From Christensenella sp. UBA7102 (lineage in GTDB: Bacteria; Bacillota; Clostridia; Christensenellales; UBA1750): a stretch of 21,953 nucleotides of DNA. Positions 8,195-15,035 of this stretch are shown one piece after another. The stretch spans positions 23,834 through 45,786 of the forward strand of contig DKYK01000010.1 in assembly GCA_002492415.1 (NCBI GenBank), in the 5' to 3' direction. Below the pieces are notes generated by a model. That model was not told where the DNA came from and did not search any database. It saw nothing but the letters and a program-made list of their open reading frames with translations. A program made the position numbers and the translations under genes. Every line of letters starts with the position of its first letter. Within the stretch, counting starts at the first letter, position 1.

Positions 8195-8229
8195 AAAGCC
8201 CGAGGCAGCATGTCGCTGCGTCGGGCTTT
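8195..8229 (-). terminator. Terminator or attenuator hairpin between rpmF and the HAD genes
   Basis: Perfect 9-base arms (AAAGCCCGA/TCGGGCTTT), a G-G mismatch on the plus strand, then 5-base inner arms (GCAGC/GCTGC) and a 5-base loop. In the minus-strand transcript it is followed by only four U (CUUUUGCC), so termination is likely partial. It would let ylbN-rpmF be made in excess over the downstream HAD genes. Confidence 0.7.
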
Positions 8230-8244
8230 GTTGATTCCAAGTTT

Positions 8245-8436
8245 TTACGCCTGCTTCTCTTCAGCGGTCTTGATGACCTGCTTGCCGTCATAGTAGCCGC
8301 ACTTCTTGCAAACGCGGTGGGACAGCTTCATCGCCTTGCACTGAGGGCACTCCACAATGCCAGGGACGGAGAGCTTCCAGTTGGCGCGACGGGCATGCTT
8401 GCGGGCCTTGGAGACTTTTCCCTTGGGTACTGCCAT
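8245..8436 (-). CDS. rpmF: Large-subunit ribosomal protein bL32
   Basis: Ribosomal protein of the 50S subunit, 63 residues. It begins MAVPKGKVSKARKHARRAN and has the zinc-binding pairs CPQC and CKKC, so it is the zinc-containing form of L32 and not the zinc-free paralogue. The ATG at 8436 has AGGAGG shortly upstream, lying inside the end of the DUF177 gene; the two are 5 bases apart and translationally close. DUF177-rpmF-plsX is one of the most conserved gene neighbourhoods in bacteria. Confidence 0.98.
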   Translation of the reverse strand: MAVPKGKVSKARKHARRANWKLSVPGIVECPQCKAMKLSHRVCKKCGYYDGKQVIKTAEEKQA

Positions 8437-8441
8437 GGTTT

Positions 8442-8957
8442 CTACACCTCCTTGTCATCTTCAACGTCGAGCAGCGCTTTCAGAGCGGAAAACGCCGAGC
8501 GCTCCAGCGCGGGATCGCACCCGCAGGAGCCAAGATTCTGATTCTGACCGCAGATGGGACACAACCCCTTGCAGTCCTGCTTGCACAGAAACTGCATGGG
8601 CAGGTTGATGGCAATATTGGCCACCGTAAGATCGGTCAGATCCACCTCGGAACCTTCAAAAAGGTACGCGTCGGGATGATCCGGATCAGGCTGCCTGACA
8701 AAGACTTCGTCAAAGGGCACTTTCATGTCGAACCTTGCTTCTTCCAGACAACGGGCGCAGGGAGAAACCAGAGCCGCCGTCAGTTCGCCTTCCAGCGCGA
8801 CAGAATCGCCGATACCGGTCATATATCCGTGCAACGTCACATCGCCGTCAAAGCCGATCTGATCGTCCCCGAACTCCTCCGCGGGCGCGGGCACCGCAAC
8901 GGTGAATTCCATTCGCTCGCCCTGAAGCTTAAGGGCCTTTTCGACCGACATTTTCAT
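8442..8957 (-). CDS. yceD: DUF177 (YceD/YlbN) protein, 23S rRNA accumulation factor family
   Basis: Conserved partner of rpmF; in plants and Escherichia coli the family is tied to 23S rRNA accumulation and processing, although its exact chemistry is unclear. The 171-residue protein has a beta-rich N-terminal half, the CARCLEE motif near the middle, and a C-terminal cysteine cluster CKQDCKGLCPICGQ followed by CGC. This looks metal-binding, as in many Clostridia members. The ATG at 8957 has GAGGTG 7 bases upstream. It is the first gene after the consensus promoter at 8989-9017 and corresponds to ylbN of Bacillus subtilis. Confidence 0.93.
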   Translation of the reverse strand: MKMSVEKALKLQGERMEFTVAVPAPAEEFGDDQIGFDGDVTLHGYMTGIGDSVALEGELTAALVSPCARCLEEARFDMKVPFDEVFVRQPDPDHPDAYLFEGSEVDLTDLTVANIAINLPMQFLCKQDCKGLCPICGQNQNLGSCGCDPALERSAFSALKALLDVEDDKEV

Positions 8958-8988
8958 ACGCTGTCACCTCGCACACAACCATTTTCCA

Positions 8989-9017
8989 ATTATAAAGAGA
9001 GTGCGCCTGTTTGTCAA
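8989..9017 (-). promoter_or_regulatory. Perfect-consensus sigma-A promoter for ylbN-rpmF
   Basis: On the minus strand TTGACA (9012-9017) and TATAAT (8989-8994) are both exact consensus and are 17 bases apart. Transcription would start near 8982, about 25 bases before the DUF177 ATG. A perfect 6-base dyad AATTTA/TAAATT lies upstream at 9040-9054 in an AT-rich patch that may serve as an UP element or operator. Confidence 0.92.
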
Positions 9018-9090
9018 TGAATTTTTCCCATATAACACAAATTTATTCTAAATTCGTGCCAGAAAACCACAATACCATCCCACCCCGGGG

Positions 9091-9120
9091 ATCAGGAGAC
9101 CGCAGCCCCCGCCCCCTGAT
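9091..9120 (-). other. GC-rich hairpin downstream of ackA
   Basis: In the minus-strand RNA, AUCAGGGGGC can pair with GUCUCCUGAU (10 pairs, two of them G-U) around a 10-base loop. It lies about 70 bases after the ackA stop. No U tract follows, so it could only be a weak terminator or an mRNA 3'-end stabiliser. The rest of 9018-9192 shows no gene. Confidence 0.35.
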
Positions 9121-9192
9121 GTTCCATCCGCAGCGGCGGCGTGCGCAAATTCCAATGATCTCAAACGTCACACAAGCGTTTTGTTTGATTTC

Positions 9193-10386
9193 TTACTTGC
9201 ACAGCTCCAGGGTATCTCTTGCGATGGCCAGCTCCTCGTTGGTCTTGACCACCATCAGCTTGACCTTGGAGTCGGCGGCCTGAATGAAGCCGTCGTCGCG
9301 GGTGACGGCGTTCTTTTCGGCGTCGAGCTTTACGCCCATGTACTCCAGGCCCTCAACAGCCGCGGCGCGCACCTTATCGTCGTTCTCGCCGATGCCGCCG
9401 GTGAACACGATGGCGTCCACGCCGCCCATCGCCGCCGCGTAAGCGCCAATGTACTTCTTGAGACGGTAGGTCAGCATGTTGTGCGCCAGAATCGCGCGCT
9501 CGTTGCCGGCCTCGGCAGCAGCGGTCAGGTCGCGCATGTCAGAAGACACGCCAGAAATGCCCAGCAGGCCGGACTTTTTGTTGAGAATATTGGTCATCTC
9601 CTCGATGCCGATGCCGTCGTTCTTCATGATGTACTGCAGCGTTGCGGGATCCAGGTCGCCCGAGCGGGTGCCCATCACCATGCCCTCAAGCGGCGTGATG
9701 CCCATGGAGGTGTCACAGCACTTGCCATCCTTGACCGCGGAGAGCGAAGAACCGTTGCCCAGGTGGCAGACGATGATCTTCAGGCCCTCACCGGTCTCGC
9801 TGCCCAGCATCTGCGCGGCGCGCTTGGAAACAAAGCGGTGCGAGGTGCCGTGGAAGCCGTACTTGCGGACCTTGAGGCGGGTGTAGTACTCATAGGGCAC
9901 GGCGTACATGAACGCGTAGTCGGGCATGGTCTGATGGAAGGCCGTGTCGAACACCGCAACATTGGGCGTGCCGGGCATCATCTCCTGGCAGGCCTCGATG
10001 CCCGCGATGTTGGCGGGGTTGTGCAAAGGCCCAAGGATGATGTTCTCGCGGATGGCGTCCATGACGGTGGGGTTGACGATCTGCGAGGCGGTAAAGGACG
10101 CGCCGCCGTGCAGCACGCGGTGGCCCACCGCGTCGATCTCCTTCATGTCGGCGATGACACCCTTTTCGGGATCGGTCAGCGCCTTTACGATGACCTGCAT
10201 GGCCTCGGTGTGGTTGGCCAGCGGGGCGTTTACCACGATCTCGCCCTTGGCAGACTTCTGCTTGACGTTGGAGCCCTCAATGCCGATGCGCTCGGCCTGG
10301 CCCTTGGCGATGACGGACTCGTTGTCCATGTTGATCAGCTGGTACTTGATGGAGGAAGAGCCGGCGTTGATAACCAGAATATTCAT
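9193..10386 (-). CDS. ackA: Acetate kinase
   Basis: Converts acetyl-phosphate and ADP to acetate and ATP, the energy-yielding step of acetate fermentation, in the cytosol. The 397-residue protein begins MNILVINAGSSSIKYQLI, the ASKHA phosphate-binding signature. Other motifs are GHRVLHGG, KYGFHGTSHRFVS, HLGNGSSLSAV and DTSMGITPLEGMVMGTRSGD, and the ATP-site region VFTGGIGEN. I chose ATG 10386 because GAGG lies about 8 bases upstream and the family start follows; the longer reading from 10413 adds nine unrelated residues. It follows pta by 40 bases, a gap with a small hairpin (10404-10417). Together they make the acetyl-CoA to acetate branch. Confidence 0.98.
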   Translation of the reverse strand: MNILVINAGSSSIKYQLINMDNESVIAKGQAERIGIEGSNVKQKSAKGEIVVNAPLANHTEAMQVIVKALTDPEKGVIADMKEIDAVGHRVLHGGASFTASQIVNPTVMDAIRENIILGPLHNPANIAGIEACQEMMPGTPNVAVFDTAFHQTMPDYAFMYAVPYEYYTRLKVRKYGFHGTSHRFVSKRAAQMLGSETGEGLKIIVCHLGNGSSLSAVKDGKCCDTSMGITPLEGMVMGTRSGDLDPATLQYIMKNDGIGIEEMTNILNKKSGLLGISGVSSDMRDLTAAAEAGNERAILAHNMLTYRLKKYIGAYAAAMGGVDAIVFTGGIGENDDKVRAAAVEGLEYMGVKLDAEKNAVTRDDGFIQAADSKVKLMVVKTNEELAIARDTLELCK

Positions 10387-10426
10387 GATGCAACCTCTTC
10401 TATCGGAGCGCACTCCGTTAATGTCT

Positions 10427-11416
10427 TTACTTGGCCTGAGCCTGTACGGCGGTCAGCGCACACAGAGAGACGATGTCCTCGACAGAGCAGCCGCGGGACA
10501 GGTCGTTGACGGGGCGCGCCAAGCCCTGCATCACCGGGCCGATGGCCTCGGCGCCCGCCAGGCGCTGCACCAGCTTGTAGCCGATGTTGCCCGCCTCCAG
10601 CGAGGGGAAGATCAGCACGTTGGCATGGCCCGCGACCTTGGAGCCGGGGGACTTGAGCTGGCCCACCTTCTCGACCAGCGACGCGTCGGCCTGCAGTTCG
10701 CCGTCCACGTTCAGCTCAGGCGCCAGCTCCTTGACCAGGCGGGTGGCCTCGACGACCTTATCGACCATGGGGCCCTTGCCCGAACCCTTGGTGGAGAAGG
10801 ACATCATCGCGACCTTGGGCTCGTCGATCTCGGCGATGGACTTGGCGGTCTCGGCAGAGGCGATTGCGATGGCGGCCAGCTGCTCGGCGTTGGGATCGAT
10901 GTTGACGGCGCAGTCCGCAAAGATCATCACGCCGTCCTGTCCGTAGGCCCTGTTGGGGATCTCCATCACAAAGCAGGAGGAGGCGGTGGTGACGCCCGGC
11001 TTGGTCTTGATGATCTGCAGCGCGGGGCGCAGCGTGTCCGCGGTGGAGTGGATAGCACCCGAAACCATGCCGTCGGCGGCGTTCTTTTTCATCATCATGG
11101 TGCCAAAGAACGTCTCGTCCTTCATGGTGGCCAGCGCCTTTTCGGGGGTCATGCCCTTGGCCTTGCGCAGCTCGTAGAGCGCATCGGCATACTCCTGCAG
11201 GTGCTCGCTCTTGGCGGGATTGATGATGGTGGCGCCGGTCAGGTCCTCGCCGTAGGCGGCGATCTTCTCCTCGTCGCCCAGCAGGATGACGTCGCAGATG
11301 CCTTCCTTGAGCAGAAGGGCGGCGGCCTTGACGGTGCGCTCCTCGGCGCCCTCGGGCAGCACGATGCGCTTTTTGTCGGCCTTGGCCTTTGCCTTAATGC
11401 GATCCATCAAAGACAT
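10427..11416 (-). CDS. pta: Phosphate acetyltransferase
   Basis: Transfers the acetyl group of acetyl-CoA to phosphate, feeding acetyl-phosphate to AckA. The 329-residue protein is the short, single-domain form typical of Bacillota. Recognisable blocks are KRIVLPEGAEERTVKAA near the N-terminus, DGMVSGAIHSTADTLRPAL in the middle, and LARPVNDLSRGCSVEDIV at the C-terminus, a CoA/phosphate site signature. The ATG at 11416 has AAGGAGG 9 bases upstream; a longer reading to 11500 would start at the predicted transcription start and has no ribosome binding site. First gene of pta-ackA, divergent from tmcAL. Confidence 0.98.
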   Translation of the reverse strand: MSLMDRIKAKAKADKKRIVLPEGAEERTVKAAALLLKEGICDVILLGDEEKIAAYGEDLTGATIINPAKSEHLQEYADALYELRKAKGMTPEKALATMKDETFFGTMMMKKNAADGMVSGAIHSTADTLRPALQIIKTKPGVTTASSCFVMEIPNRAYGQDGVMIFADCAVNIDPNAEQLAAIAIASAETAKSIAEIDEPKVAMMSFSTKGSGKGPMVDKVVEATRLVKELAPELNVDGELQADASLVEKVGQLKSPGSKVAGHANVLIFPSLEAGNIGYKLVQRLAGAEAIGPVMQGLARPVNDLSRGCSVEDIVSLCALTAVQAQAK

Positions 11417-11505
11417 TTTACATTTCCTCCTTGGTTGTGTTAAAATATATGGTGCAGCCGGACCGGTGAATGCCCCGGCCGCGGTGACACAAATGACCAA
11501 TTTTT

Positions 11506-11534
11506 ATTATAGCGCGTTTTGTCGCATTTGAAAA
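11506..11534 (-). promoter_or_regulatory. Likely pta-ackA promoter
   Basis: On the minus strand a perfect TATAAT (11506-11511) lies 17 bases from a weaker TTTTCA (11529-11534, 4 of 6 matches). Transcription would start near 11499 and give a leader of about 83 bases. The -35 box overlaps the ribosome binding site region of divergent tmcAL, so the two genes may interfere. I found no equally good plus-strand promoter for tmcAL. Confidence 0.6.
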
Positions 11535-11549
11535 GGAGTAAAACCAAAA

Positions 11550-12692
11550 ATGAAGGTGTGCGGCATCATTTGTGAGTACAATCCGTTCCACAACGGCCAT
11601 GCGCACCAGCTTAAGCGGGCGCGGGAGCTCTCCGGCGCGGAGTACGTCGTCTGTGCGATGAGCGGGCCTTTTGTGCAGCGGGGCGATGCGGCGATCCTGG
11701 ACAAGTGGACGCGCGCGCAGATGGCGCTGGACGGCGGCGCGGATCTGGTGCTGGAGCTGCCGACGCTCTTTGCCGTGCGGCCCGCGCAGGATTTCGCCTA
11801 CGGCGGCGTGGCGCTGCTCCACGCGCTGGGCGTGGTGACGCATCTCTCCTTCGGCGCAGAGGACGACGATCTGGCGCGTCTGCGTAAGCTCGCCGCGCCC
11901 GAGACGCCCGAGCAGACGGCGCTGATTCAAAAACATCTCGCACAGGGACTGTCTCATCCTGCGGCGCGCGCAAAGGCGCTGGGAGGGGACCTGCCACCCA
12001 ACGTGACGCTCGCGGTGGAGTACCTGCGTGCCATGGAGCGGCTGGGCTGCGGCATGCAGCCAGTGCCCGTGTTGCGGCAGCATGCGCACAACGATCCTTC
12101 GCCGCACGGCATGGCCTCCGCCACAGCAATCCGAACGCAACTTCATCAGGGTAACGCCGTCCCGGAGCATGCGATGCCCCCTGCCGCGCATGCATTGATG
12201 ATGGAGCGCCTGCCCGCTCCTCTGCCTTCGCTGTCGCGTTTTTCAGATATTCTCCTCTATCTGCTGCGCACGAGCTCGCCCGACGCGCTGCGCGAAGCCT
12301 ATGCCGTCCCGGAGGGGCTGGAGCATCGCATCCTGCGTGCCGCGGGCGAAGTGGGTGATGTGAACGCCCTGCTCGACCGCGTCCGATGCCGAAGGTATCC
12401 CGACGCGCGCATCCGCCGCCTGCTGGTACACGTTCTGCTGGGCCTGACGGCCGACCTCATTGCCGACCACCCCGTCCCCGAGTATGCCCGCGTGCTGAGC
12501 TTTCGCAAATCCGCCGCTCCCCTGCTGCGCGCAATCGATCGCGCCTCCGCCCTCCCCCTGCTCACCAAAATCGCCGACGCTCCTCCCTCCCCTCTTCTCA
12601 CCCTTGACCGGCGCGCGCAGGACATCTGGGCCCTCGCAGCCCGCCGCCCCAGCCATCTCGACCTGACCGAGCGCATCCGGGTGCGGGAGTGA
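11550..12692 (+). CDS. tmcAL: tRNA(Met) cytidine acetate ligase TmcAL (YlbM family)
   Basis: The family makes N4-acetylcytidine at the wobble base of elongator tRNA-Met from ATP and acetate through acetyl-AMP. The 380-residue protein opens with the nucleotidyltransferase motif GIICEYNPFHNGH (HxGH type) at residues 5-17, followed by AMSGPFVQRGDAAILDKW and ADLVLELPTLFAVRPAQDFAYGGV, all hallmark blocks; SATAIRTQL is the later ATP-site motif. ATG at 11550 has AAGGAG 11 bases upstream, a slightly long spacing. It is divergent from pta-ackA, whose product acetate is its substrate. It corresponds to ylbM beside ylbN-rpmF in Bacillus subtilis. The stop lies just inside the outer edge of the large inverted repeat at 12686-13015. 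Confidence 0.93.
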   Translation: MKVCGIICEYNPFHNGHAHQLKRARELSGAEYVVCAMSGPFVQRGDAAILDKWTRAQMALDGGADLVLELPTLFAVRPAQDFAYGGVALLHALGVVTHLSFGAEDDDLARLRKLAAPETPEQTALIQKHLAQGLSHPAARAKALGGDLPPNVTLAVEYLRAMERLGCGMQPVPVLRQHAHNDPSPHGMASATAIRTQLHQGNAVPEHAMPPAAHALMMERLPAPLPSLSRFSDILLYLLRTSSPDALREAYAVPEGLEHRILRAAGEVGDVNALLDRVRCRRYPDARIRRLLVHVLLGLTADLIADHPVPEYARVLSFRKSAAPLLRAIDRASALPLLTKIADAPPSPLLTLDRRAQDIWALAARRPSHLDLTERIRVRE

Positions 12693-12705
12693 CGGGGAAG
12701 TACGC

Positions 12706-12732
12706 GCTTTTCTTCTCTGAGAGAAGAAAAGC
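12706..12732 (+). other. Perfect 12-base-stem hairpin after tmcAL (left-copy hairpin A)
   Basis: GCTTTTCTTCTC pairs perfectly with GAGAAGAAAAGC around the triloop TGA, 14 bases after the tmcAL stop. No T tract follows. It is the counterpart of the hairpin at 12969-12993. Confidence 0.85.
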
Positions 12733-12813
12733 TGCAAAAGAAGAGCATGGATGGGTTCTGCTAAGGGGTTCTGCCAGTTTCCTAGCCCTTTCGCGATTCG
12801 CTTCCTGATGTAG

Positions 12814-12833
12814 CATCTGTCGTAAGACAGATG
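12814..12833 (+). other. GNRA-capped hairpin (left-copy hairpin B)
   Basis: CATCTGTC pairs with GACAGATG around the loop GTAA, a GNRA tetraloop in the plus-strand RNA. It is the counterpart of 12869-12886, whose loop reads GTGA on the minus strand. Confidence 0.8.
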
Positions 12834-12868
12834 AAGCCCTCTGCCGGGCTTTGCCCGGCAGAGGGCTT
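12834..12868. terminator. Central 16-base-stem hairpin, probable bidirectional terminator
   Basis: AAGCCCTCTGCCGGGC and its exact complement flank the loop TTT, at the centre of the inverted repeat and between convergent genes. The plus-strand transcript continues with UUGUU and the minus-strand one with UUC, so the U tracts are weak, but the GC-rich stem is very stable. Confidence 0.75.
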
Positions 12869-12886
12869 GTTCTGCTCACGCAGAAC
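12869..12886 (-). other. GNRA-capped hairpin (right-copy hairpin B)
   Basis: On the minus strand GTTCTGC pairs with GCAGAAC around GTGA, a GNRA tetraloop. Its stem bases differ from those of 12814-12833, yet pairing is maintained. Confidence 0.8.
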
Positions 12887-12968
12887 GCCTCCTTAGGATG
12901 CGGATTGCAGTTGGCCTGAACTCGGCAAATCCCCCCTGCGCCAGCCCATCCACGCCTTTCTTTGCACA

Positions 12969-12993
12969 GCTTTCTTTCCTCAGGAAAGAAAGC
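12969..12993 (-). other. Perfect 11-base-stem hairpin containing the patatin stop codon (right-copy hairpin A)
   Basis: On the minus strand GCTTTCTTTCC pairs with GGAAAGAAAGC around TGA, and that TGA (12980-12982) is the stop codon of the patatin-like gene. The last codons of the gene therefore lie in the 5' arm. Confidence 0.85.
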
Positions 12994-13801
12994 GCGTTCC
13001 CCCGTCTCCCTCCCCGTTCTTCCGCGCCTCAATGGCCTTGAGCAGGCCGGGGAGATGGGCAGTGGCCTCGTCACGGCCGATGCGGATACACTCTTCGGCC
13101 TGCGCGATGGAGGCGGGGTTGATATGGGCAAGGCCCGGGACGATGTTGAGATCCGCGGTATTGACGGTGTGCTGCATGATCTGCCACTCCATGACCTCGA
13201 GGGTATGGAGGATGATCTTGACGAGGGAACCGTCGCAATCGACGGCGCCGCCGTGATAGCCGACGTCCACGCCGATGACAAAGTCGGCGCCGAGCTCGCG
13301 TGCGGCGAGGATGGGTACGCGGTCCACGACGCCGCCGTCGACATAGGTGACGCCGTCAATGCGGTAGGGATTAAAAATGCCAGGGATGGAGATGGATGCG
13401 CGAATGGCCTGATAGACAGGGCCGGAGCGCAGCACCACGCGCTCGCCGCGGGAAAGGTCGGTGGCGACGGCGGCAAAGGTGCGATCCAGTTGGTCGAAAT
13501 TACGGTTGCCGGTGAGAGTGCGCAGCATCAGCTCGACGCGGTTGCCCGCGACAATGCCCTCGCGAGGACGGCAGACATCAATGAGGTCCTTTTCGCTGAT
13601 GGAGTAACAAAATCTCTCCATCAACGACAGGCTCATACCGCATGCGTAGATGCCGCCTACGAGCGCGCCCATGCTGGTGCCCGTAATGATGTCCGGCACG
13701 ATGCCGTTGCGCTCCAGCACCTGCAGCACGCCGATGTGCGCCAGGCCGCGAAATGCGCCGCCGCCCAGCGCCACGCCGATTTTGAAGGGACGACCCTGCA
13801 T
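12980..13801 (-). CDS. Patatin-like phospholipase (YlbK type)
   Basis: Predicted lipid acyl hydrolase with a Ser-Asp dyad, 273 residues. The oxyanion loop GGGAFRGLAHIGVL begins at about 13, the nucleophile Ser43 is in GTSMG, and the catalytic Asp155 is in DGGVVD. No signal peptide or membrane helix is visible, so it is probably cytosolic or peripheral. I chose ATG 13801 because GGAGGAG lies 5 bases upstream; an ATG at 13822 would place that site inside the gene. Bacillus subtilis has a patatin-like gene, ylbK, at the same place beside ylbJ. The C-terminal tail after about residue 262 is Gly/Asp-rich and encoded within the outer edge of the large inverted repeat, so it was probably rewritten by that element. 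Confidence 0.9.
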   Translation of the reverse strand: MQGRPFKIGVALGGGAFRGLAHIGVLQVLERNGIVPDIITGTSMGALVGGIYACGMSLSLMERFCYSISEKDLIDVCRPREGIVAGNRVELMLRTLTGNRNFDQLDRTFAAVATDLSRGERVVLRSGPVYQAIRASISIPGIFNPYRIDGVTYVDGGVVDRVPILAARELGADFVIGVDVGYHGGAVDCDGSLVKIILHTLEVMEWQIMQHTVNTADLNIVPGLAHINPASIAQAEECIRIGRDEATAHLPGLLKAIEARKNGEGDGGTRFLS

Positions 13802-13878
13802 AAGAACTCCTCCTCTTTTCATAGATTGCAAACGGAAGGACTGCGCACCCGAATCATTGCTTTTGGGGAGGGATGGAC

Positions 13879-14991
13879 ATGCGCCAAAGGCTGCGCACGC
13901 TGTGGGGCACGCTCGTGCCCGGACTGCTGCTCACGCTGCTTTTTTGTACTCCTGCCGCGACCATGCAGGGCGCCCGGGATGGGCTGCGCCTGTGGGCGGA
14001 CGCGGTGCTGCCCGCGCTGCTGCCTTTTTTCGTGGTGACAACGCTGCTGAGCGACTGCGGCGCGCTGCGCGCCGCCGGCCCTCTGCTGCGTCCTGTGTGC
14101 CGTCTGCTGCGCCTGCCCGACGCGTTGGGTGGCGCGCTGCTCGCTGCCTGGCTGTCCGGCGCGCCGAATGGGGCACGTCTGCTGGAGCCGCATCTGCAGG
14201 GTGGCGGCATCACGGCGACGCAGGCCGCACGCTTCGTCTCCGCAGCGACCGTAACCAGCCCGCTGTTCCTGATTGGCACGGTAGGCGCGGCCTTGGGCAG
14301 CCCAGCGCTGGGCGCTTTGGTTTATGGTATCCATTTCCTGTGCGCGATATGCAATGGCGCGCTGTGGCGGGGCTTTGGCGGGCGGGAAAATACCCGCTGT
14401 GAAGGGGCTTTTCGCTATGATGCGCGCCTTTCCCCGCTGCAGGCGCTGCCGAGCGCGCTGCGCTCAGCGTGCCTTTCGGTGCTGTTCGTGGGTGCGGCCA
14501 TCGCCTTCTTTTCTGCGCTGACATCTGCGCTGGAGGCGCTGGGCCTTGCGGATGCGTTGAGCCGGGTACTGCTCTTCGCGCTGCCCTCTGATGCGGTGCG
14601 TCCGCTGCTCGAAGGCTTTTTAGAAATCAGCCAGGGAGCGACGCAGACGGCGCAGGCTGCGCTGCCGATGCCGCTGCGGCTGTCCATGCTCTGCGGCCTG
14701 TCGGCCTTCGGCGGGCTGTCAGTGCTGTGCCAGGCGCAGGTGTTTTTATCCGGAAAGGTGCCCTTTTCCACATACTTTGCCCAGCGGCTGACGCATGCCG
14801 CGCTGTCGTTTGCCGCCTGCCGCGCGTTCTGCCTGTTCTTTGGCAGCGCGCTGCCCGTGTTCTCCCCCATAGAGCAAGCTGTGGCGGTCCTGCCGCAGCA
14901 AGCGCTGTCGCTGCCCGCTCTGGGGCTGTGCCTGCTGTTCTCTCTGCTGCCCTGGAAATGGCAGGAGGGGCGGAGCGCACAGAGAAGATGA
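13879..14991 (+). CDS. ylbJ: Sporulation integral membrane protein YlbJ family
   Basis: Polytopic membrane protein of the nucleoside-recognition/Gate family; YlbJ is made in sporulating Bacillus under mother-cell control and is needed for resistant spores, with an unknown transported substrate. The 370-residue protein is dominated by hydrophobic segments, for example about residues 9-27, 42-58, 83-93, 122-160 and several in the C-terminal half. Family-like features are ARDGLRLWADAVLPALLPFFVV near 32-53 and the loop WLSGAPNGARLL at 91-102, where close relatives have a Gly-Tyr-Pro-x-Gly-Ala motif. ATG 13879 is 7 bases after GGGGAGG; an ATG two codons earlier is too close to it. It is divergent from the patatin gene (77 bases apart) and converges with the coaD operon. 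Confidence 0.82.
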   Translation: MRQRLRTLWGTLVPGLLLTLLFCTPAATMQGARDGLRLWADAVLPALLPFFVVTTLLSDCGALRAAGPLLRPVCRLLRLPDALGGALLAAWLSGAPNGARLLEPHLQGGGITATQAARFVSAATVTSPLFLIGTVGAALGSPALGALVYGIHFLCAICNGALWRGFGGRENTRCEGAFRYDARLSPLQALPSALRSACLSVLFVGAAIAFFSALTSALEALGLADALSRVLLFALPSDAVRPLLEGFLEISQGATQTAQAALPMPLRLSMLCGLSAFGGLSVLCQAQVFLSGKVPFSTYFAQRLTHAALSFAACRAFCLFFGSALPVFSPIEQAVAVLPQQALSLPALGLCLLFSLLPWKWQEGRSAQRR

Positions 14992-15035
14992 CCCCCTGGA
15001 TGAGAGGGGGGGAAGGGCATCCTCGACGGCCGCGC

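Larger units (their letters stand above)
12686..13015. repeat. Imperfect ~330-base palindrome: two diverged repeat copies, tail to tail
   Basis: The plus strand from about 12686 to 12849 aligns with the minus strand from about 13015 to 12853. Shared blocks in order are GACGGGG, CGCGCTTT with a hairpin around TGA, GCAAA..GAA, TGGATGGG, TGCC.AGTT, a GATTCGC/AATCCGC block with TCCT, a GNRA-loop hairpin, and a centre arm identical in both. The outer and middle hairpins differ in sequence between copies but keep pairing, so structure appears conserved. Each copy reads inward from the end of a gene: tmcAL on the left, patatin on the right. No ORF of interest lies inside. It resembles a miniature hairpin element or duplicated 3'-end RNA motif; family unknown to me. 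Confidence 0.8.

Noticed and set aside
10404..10417. Small CGGAG/CTCCG hairpin between pta and ackA
   Set aside because: Five pairs only and no supporting signal; could modulate coupling but cannot be distinguished from chance.
9181..11443. Long plus-strand open frames opposite ackA and pta
   Set aside because: Both mirror well-supported genes and translate to His/Gly/Asp-rich low-complexity protein typical of antisense shadows.
14992..15010. CCCCCT/AGGGGG hairpin right after the ylbJ stop
   Set aside because: Only 6 pairs, no T tract in either direction; too weak to call a terminator.
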